DNA from: Brachionus plicatilis
Lineage: Eukaryota > Rotifera > Eurotatoria > Ploima > Brachionidae
Length of the DNA: 64,000 nt
Assembly (NCBI GenBank): GCA_010279815.1
Contig: QEOQ01000590.1
Coordinates: forward strand, 613,149 to 677,148
Direction: 5' to 3'
The notes under the pieces were generated by a model. That model had not been told where the DNA came from, did not search any database, and saw nothing but the letters and a program-made list of their open reading frames with translations. Position 1 is the stretch's first letter. Each line of letters starts with the position of its first letter. This document shows, in pieces, positions 57,854-64,000 of the stretch. The position numbers were made by a program, and so were the translations under genes.

Positions 57854-60800
57854 TCAAGGTTTAATGATAGTTCTTGAATCGGCAAACTGAGAACCGTTGT
57901 CATCTTCTGATGTTGAACAATTTTGAAAATCTCCCACCGGTGCACTTTCGTCATTTGTAGTTACAATCAAATTTTTGTTTTCATCAATAGATTTTTCAAA
58001 TTCATTTAAAATTTTTCTATTAACATCTTGAATCGAATTTACCAATCCAATCTGATGAGTTTTAAACTGGTATGTCCTCAATCGAATAAATCTCTACCAA
58101 ATTAAATATATTAACTATTATAAAATTACTTTTTTTTTAAATTTTTTAAAACCTCTTTTAGATTTCCTGGTGTGATTAAAAGTTTAACCAGCGCATAAAC
58201 TGGGATACAAATAAAAGACGAAATCGACAATCCCCATCCAAACATAAGAGCCCAGTGTGGGTATTTGTAGGTACGATTGTATGTCAGATCCTCGTATGTC
58301 AAAATTGTAAAGATTATCAGAACCTAAAATTTAAATTTAATTTCTAGCTCCGATTCGGTATTGTGAAATTCAAATACAAATTGAAAAAAAATTCTTCCTC
58401 TTTTGATGAATTAATATTAAAGTTAATAAAATATACTTAAAAAAATGCTGCAACAAGTGCAACATACTTTGTTGGACCTTCATTACCTAAAATTAGATCA
58501 TTATTTTCATTATTTTTAGTAAATTAAACCAAAAATCAATTTAAATCTTATTGATATTTTATTTTTTGTCTTACTTACTGTAAAAAATAATTTTTTTCAG
58601 GTTTAAGGCTTAAACATGAAAAAATTATTTTTTGCAAAAAAGGTGCTAGTATTTTTTAAGTATATTTTATTAACTTTAATATTAATTCATCAAAAGAGGA
58701 AGAATTTTTTTTCAATTTGTTTTTGAATTTCACAATACCCTCCGATTCCAAGTAGGGATTAATAAAATTTACCAAAGTAAAAAATGGTGTCGCAAACACC
58801 CACATTATTTTTAGCCATGGGCCAAGTTTAAATTCCCACATGGTTTCTAAATTTTTACAATATTTTTTAACACCATAAAAGTAAGCTATAGCAATGCATT
58901 CAAATAAACCAACGAATAATAGAGTCCTTGAAGCAGCATAGTAATCAAATATTTGAAATACATACATTCCACCCTAAACGAAATGATTAATTGTTTAAAA
59001 AAATTGGATTTGAAATTACATTTGTAATCATCGGCAAACCACAAATGAACGAAAGAAAAACATTTATAGCTGATACAATTTCCTTTGTGTATTTACAGCT
59101 TATATATTTTTTGATAAATGGCATATATTCATCGATTAGAGCAGTTGTTATGGCTTCAGCAGCAACCAATTGAGTACCAAGGCCCAAGAGAAAAAGCATT
59201 ATGAAAAACATTATTGACCATATTGGACTAAAAGGCATTAATGATAGTGCCTGAGGATATCTAAATAAAAAATTAAATAATTTTGGGTTAAACAATTTTA
59301 AATATTAAAAGAGTTCAAAAATTTATTCATTTTTCAATTAAATTGCTAATTTTTTTAATAAAAATCAAATTTAAACAAAAGTTTGAGTTAATCAATCAAT
59401 CTAATTTTTTCCCAGATCAAGTACGAATTTTACATTCAAAAAAATTATTTAGATTTTCTGGAAAAATCGATTTTTCTATAGAATTACAGTTTTAAATTAA
59501 AAATGAGGAAAAAATCAAAAAGTTTAAATAAATGAATTTCTTAATCTTTAAAAGATAACGATCAAAAAAATTTGAAAAATTCTCATAAATTTTTTAAAGA
59601 TATAATGTAGATTTTTATTTATTTTTATTAACTTTTCCTTATGATGTTAAATGAAAGGGTGATAAAAATAATTGAGAAAATAAAAATTTTCTTTAATTAG
59701 AATTCTTTTAGATAAAATAGATAGATTAAATTTCTTACACAATAAAAGCTAGGCCTGGACCCTCTTCAGCCACTGCATCAATGCTAACACCTTGAATATG
59801 AGCCATATAGCCCAATACAGTAAAAATAACAAAACCGGAAAGCACACTCGTGAATGAATTTGAAATTGTGAAAATAACTACATCGCGATATGAATTATGA
59901 TTGAATTGATTGTAGCTGCCCAAAGCGACTAAAGCGGCAATACCTATGCCATATGAATAGAAAACTTGAGTTCCAGCATCAGACCATACCTGAAAAAAAT
60001 AGTTAAAATTGACCTAAAATCACAAGTTTTAAATTACTTGGAATTCTAGTAGCCTAGGCCAGTCTGGTTTTAAGTAATAGATTATTCCATCAATTGATCC
60101 TGGCAGGAATAGTCCTCTAATTAGCAAAATAAAAAGAAAAACATATGGCATTGTAGCAGTAATATAAACAATCTTTTAATTAAAATTAAAAATTAAATTT
60201 AAATCAAACAAATAAAACTTACTATTTGACTATTCTTCATTCCTCGAAAAATACTAAAATAGACGATTAACCAGGCTAAAAAGAGGGCAAAAAGTAAATC
60301 TGGTTTCACGGACCCTATATGCTCGATTCCTTTCGAAATACCCAAAACATTTAACCTTTAAAGTTAAAATAAACAATTTTTTTTGCAAATTTTTAAAGAC
60401 TTTTAATTACTCCCAGTATTCGGTAATGGGATCGTGGCGCTTTTCACATGTAAACACAGAACTATTGTCATATATCAAAAGTGGTTCGGTTTTGGTCAAA
60501 TTTTTAGTATAAGCTGTATCACGTGACTTACCATACAATAGCTCTTCAGAACAACACTTGGTATTCCATTTATTTGAACATGATTTCCATGGCAGCTCAT
60601 AACTAAATGAATCATACAGATAGCGTAATGTCCATGCTAATATAACTTCGTAGTATACATTTCCAAAAAAAACAATAATTAAATTAGCAAAGCCGATCCC
60701 TTAGCAAAAATAAAAATTCCGATTAATATTATTATTAAATAAGTTATCTTTAGTAATTAGTATTATTTTGAAGAAAAAAATAGATATCTAGCTTAAGCGT

Positions 60801-61485
60801 AATTTTTTAACTAAATTACTTAGCTCAGATGATTTTTTATTGAGCTCAATCAAAACCTTTTTACGTGTTTTGATCATTTGCTAATAAAAATTATTTAGAA
60901 TTAAATTTTATTTATTCTGCTAAAATTACCTTTAAACAACGGAGTTAAATTCCATGCACCAATGCCACCTTCTTTCATCCATTGACCCAACGAAACTTCC
61001 AGTATAGCATACGGAATACCGACTACAATCGAGCTAATCAATGACGGTATTAAAAACGCACCTTTAAATAAAATTAAACAAACACATAATTTATAAACTA
61101 TTAATCAAAACTTGTTTATTCATTTTTTAACTGTCTATTATCAGATTTATTAAATAAAAATTTTGGAAGTTTTTTTTGAGAAAAAAGTTTTGATTAATCG
61201 ATTCTAGATTAGTTTTTCTTACCACCGCCAGATGAATAAGCCAAATATGGAAATCTAGTATAAAAAAATGATTATAATTTTTCAACGAGGATCAATCAGA
61301 GTTTGCAAAGATTGGCTTTTTGTTAATGAAAATCATAATTTAGTTAAGCAAGGAGCCTAATTTTACAATCTCTGGTTGTGATTTTTATACCTCCACACGT
61401 TGCCAAGACCAACTCCATAAGAAATAAGAGCAACTATAAAATCTGCCTTGTTGTTCCAAGTACCGCGATTATGATTGCTGGTCAT
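57854..61485 (-). CDS. SLC6: SLC6 sodium-dependent amino-acid/neurotransmitter transporter
   Basis: Minus-strand exons 61485-61391, 61254-61223, 61061-60930, 60699-60411, 60355-60223, 60172-60038, 59989-59739, 59260-59020, 58973-58773, 58323-58153, 58093-57854. All phases agree; 639 residues. Twelve-helix Na+/Cl- symporter. TM1 is [14 protein letters not shown], with Gly where monoamine carriers have Asp, so an amino-acid-type carrier (glycine/proline/GABA-like) is likely. TM2 is GGGAFLIP with [10 protein letters not shown]3 is [20 protein letters not shown]. The large extracellular loop has paired Cys (WKSC, NTKCC). TM6 region is [12 protein letters not shown] then [12 protein letters not shown]; next is [14 protein letters not shown]8 is LGLGTQ, as in glycine transporters. 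Only six residues (MTSNHN) precede [14 protein letters not shown] acceptor lies just upstream at 61498-61500, so a further 5' exon may exist. Confidence 0.93.
58357..58740. mobile_element. MITE family 1, copy in SLC6 intron
   Basis: 384-bp fold-back with ends GGTATTGTGAAATTCAAATA and (complement) GGGTATTGTGAAATTC, flanked by an exact 8-bp duplication TCCGATTC (58349-58356, 58741-58748). Same family as 22415-22788, including the TGCAACATACTTTGTTG core. Non-coding; it lies between exons 58973-58773 and 58323-58153. Confidence 0.88.
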
Positions 61486-61497
61486 AACTTGTAAACA

Positions 61498-64000
61498 CTG
61501 AATTGATTTTTTTTAAGGAAAAAATTTAGAAAAAATGAATGTTAATTAGGCTCTAAAAACTTAATTTAAAAATAATTAATCTTAAATAAAGGTGCTTGAG
61601 AAAAATTATGGTAAACAGGTAAAGCGTTATTTTGTCTTGAATATAATGGGGAAATAGCTTTTAGAAGAATCGAATTCTCAACAGGATTAAATAAAAAAAA
61701 AACAGAAAATCAAATCAAATAAGCTTTACTAAAATAAAATATTTAAATTTATATACAAATGTTTGAAGCATATTTTAACATTCAACAATAACCGAAATAA
61801 AGCTCAATCGAATGCTATTTTTCATTATAATATTTACTGCCTTGTTAGTGCTGTAATGTCTGATGTAATTTCATTGAAAATGCAAAAACTGCTAAATTAA
61901 AAATGAACACTTTAATAATAAGCATAATAAATATGCTTATTAAGTATGGATAGGAAGAAGGCATTTAGAAAAAAATATAAAATTTATTTCCGGTTATATA
62001 CAAGGTATCACCTAAGAGCCGACACCTTAAATATCACCTTAGAGCCGACAATTTTTGTCTTAACCTTTGTGATTGACTTGAATTCAATATTTTTAGAAGC
62101 GATTTTTCTAGTCAAATTTTAAGCTTTTTCTTTTCAATTGATGAAATTTCAGCCAAAGCTTTTTATTTATTTGGCACAATGTTTTCAGGCAAAAATGGTA
62201 TTTACTTAAAGCTAAAATCTGAAATTTCTTATAAAAAAATAAACAATTCGAATATTTTTTTTCGATTTATAGCTTGAAAAATTATTACAAAAGTGCTGTG
62301 CTTAAAGCAAACCAAAATAAATTTTCTAATCTTAAATGTTAAAAAAGCGCTCATCTTTGGTTTAAGTTTTGACGCTTCAAATTTAAGAATCAGTTTAATT
62401 TGAGGTAATATTATAATTAAGGATCGATTTGTAAACCATGCTGAAAAACAAAATAGATTACGTATTAAATGACTCTGTTTATTCTATACAAATCCATTAT
62501 GAAAAATAGTTTTAAATAATCAATTCAAAGGGCTTTCAGATTGACTGGAAATTTTTGATAACAGATCTTGAGAGGATTAGTAAATCTGTAAAACTGAATT
62601 AAAATCCGATTTTAAAAGCAAAAAAAATAAAATTTAAAATAAACTTGAGCTAAGGTAGAGTTTTATTTTAAATAGCTTTCAATCATTTAGAAATCTTAAA
62701 CAAAACACATAAAATCTTCAAATGCAAGAAAATTAAAGTATCTAAATTTTTTTTTGTTTCTGCCGATTACTCTACTTTTTATTTTGAATTTTGCGTGGTA
62801 AATTTGAAATATTTCACTATAACTCAGGATTATTTTATCTGAATAAGTCCTTATTCAATTTGAAATCAGACGCTGCATTTGAAATTTGCCTTCTATAATT
62901 TGAAGGAATAAGCTGAGTTGCTAAGCACCAATTTTGGTCTACATTTATTATAAGCTCACTTAATCATATATTAAGCCAAATACAAATTTTTAAAATGAAT
63001 TTTTTTCATGATTAGGATTTTTACCATTAATTAAATGAATTCAATCAAAATTTAAATAAATTGTAGAATTTTTTAATTTTTGAAATTAAGTTTCAACCAA
63101 AAATCATGTAACTGAATTATTTTGCCAGCTATGCTTTTGAGAGAGTATAGTAATCTGAAGTGATGCTGAAATTGACAGAAAACATTTTATTTTTAAACAA
63201 ATATAAACAACACAAACATTTTAATTCATAACTTTTCAGAAAACTTGAAAAAATTTTGAAAAAATCTAAAAAAATCTTAGAATTTAAAATCGTAGATTAA
63301 AACTTTTTACACTTTAATCGTTTTTTTTGGTGTCTTTAATAATCAATTAAAAAAGATTAAATAATTTATTCAAAAACAAACTTCTTCTGAGAAATAAGAA
63401 ATTGGAAAATGCTATTTTAATGGAAAAATAAATTTGTTATAAATATTCAGATAAAGAAAACGACTACGCTTTTACTTAAGATTTTCAAAATCAATTTAAT
63501 TTAATTATTCTGCTAAAGACACTATATTCAACTAAACAAATATAAAATTTAGATCAAAATTTTAAAATTAAAGTTCATTTTTAAATTAAATAAACGCCAA
63601 ATAGGTATTTCATAAGTATGCGCAAACTTAAATTTAATTAACGATGCCAGTGTGATATTGCTAAAAAAACAATCTTATATAAATTTATTTATACCGAGCT
63701 TTATTAAATTTACATTTCACATTGTTTAAAAAATTATTCGACAAACATGATTATTACTTTTAATTTTTCTTCTGTCTCAAATGACTTCAAAACTTTTTTA
63801 ACATTTAACGATCTTATTTCTAAAATTTTACTAAAATTTTAGAAATAAGATCAAAATAAAATCATTGAATTTCCTGATAGGGTTAAAAGGAAACCCTCTA
63901 ATAAAAAAATAATGGAAAAAAATGATAGCTAGCTTTAGAAAATAACTTTAGATTTCAGTCAAATTTTAAAAAAGACGGAATATATTTTATTCTAAAACAA
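61498..64000. other. Region upstream of the SLC6 gene
   Basis: 2.5 kb AT-rich, expected to hold the SLC6 promoter and perhaps an N-terminal exon, which I could not identify. Contains a short direct repeat TCACC..AGAGCCGACA (62009-62050) and a perfect hairpin at 63810-63852. No gene supported. Confidence 0.45.
63810..63852. repeat. Perfect 20-bp inverted repeat
   Basis: GATCTTATTTCTAAAATTTT and its exact complement are separated by three bases. A near-perfect palindrome able to form a cruciform. Function unknown. Confidence 0.9.

Overview
The window is eukaryotic nuclear DNA and very AT-rich. Genes are split by many short GT-AG introns, mostly about 45-60 nt, ending in TTTTAG or TTTAAG. Spacers are long, poor in coding signal, and littered with fold-back (MITE-like) repeats and decayed retrotransposons. 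The gene set (meckelin, AP-3 mu, TBCCD1, an SLC6 transporter, a BEN-domain protein, CAPZA, DENR, COX6C) is metazoan. Composition, intron style and compactness fit a rotifer of the Brachionus kind best, but that assignment is inference.

Layout. 1-8952: two tandem plus-strand copies of meckelin (TMEM67), the first cut by the window edge. 10001-10339: a small secreted Cys-rich protein. 12142-19410 (minus): a single-exon 2422-residue HEATR1/UTP10 ribosome-biogenesis protein. 21462-24027 (minus): a CYHR1/ZTRAF1-type zinc-finger protein. 25823-27091: a seven-exon BEN-domain protein. 28074-31524: a large fold-back repeat with a dead LINE fragment in one arm. 32671-34144: a condensation/CAT-like acyltransferase homologue with a reading-frame break. 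35510-37371: a dead LINE split by a ~1 kb palindromic element with a tRNA-Lys(UUU) at its centre. 38710-39848: F-actin capping protein alpha. 40704-41423 (minus): DENR. 44800-51085: a tight co-directional series of COX6C, AP-3 mu and TBCCD1. 51844-53078: a possible small two-exon gene. 55627-57440: LINE pieces split by a gutted Tigger/pogo transposon. 57854-61485 (minus): an 11-exon SLC6 transporter.

The genes do not form one pathway. They cover cilia (TMEM67, and TBCCD1 as a centrosome/basal-body factor), ribosome assembly and reinitiation (HEATR1, DENR), actin, endosomal sorting, respiration and amino-acid/neurotransmitter uptake. The most unusual features are in the repeat fraction. These are the tRNA-Lys-centred palindrome flanked by TA inside a LINE, two intronic copies of one MITE family each with a clean 8-bp target duplication, an inverted repeat pair flanking DENR, and a perfect 20-bp hairpin at the deletion junction of the Tigger transposase. 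Several start codons lie just after a pyrimidine-rich AG, which could mark spliced-leader acceptor sites.

Exon junctions below were placed by hand, using GT-AG sites, reading phase and recalled family similarity. No search or alignment program was run.
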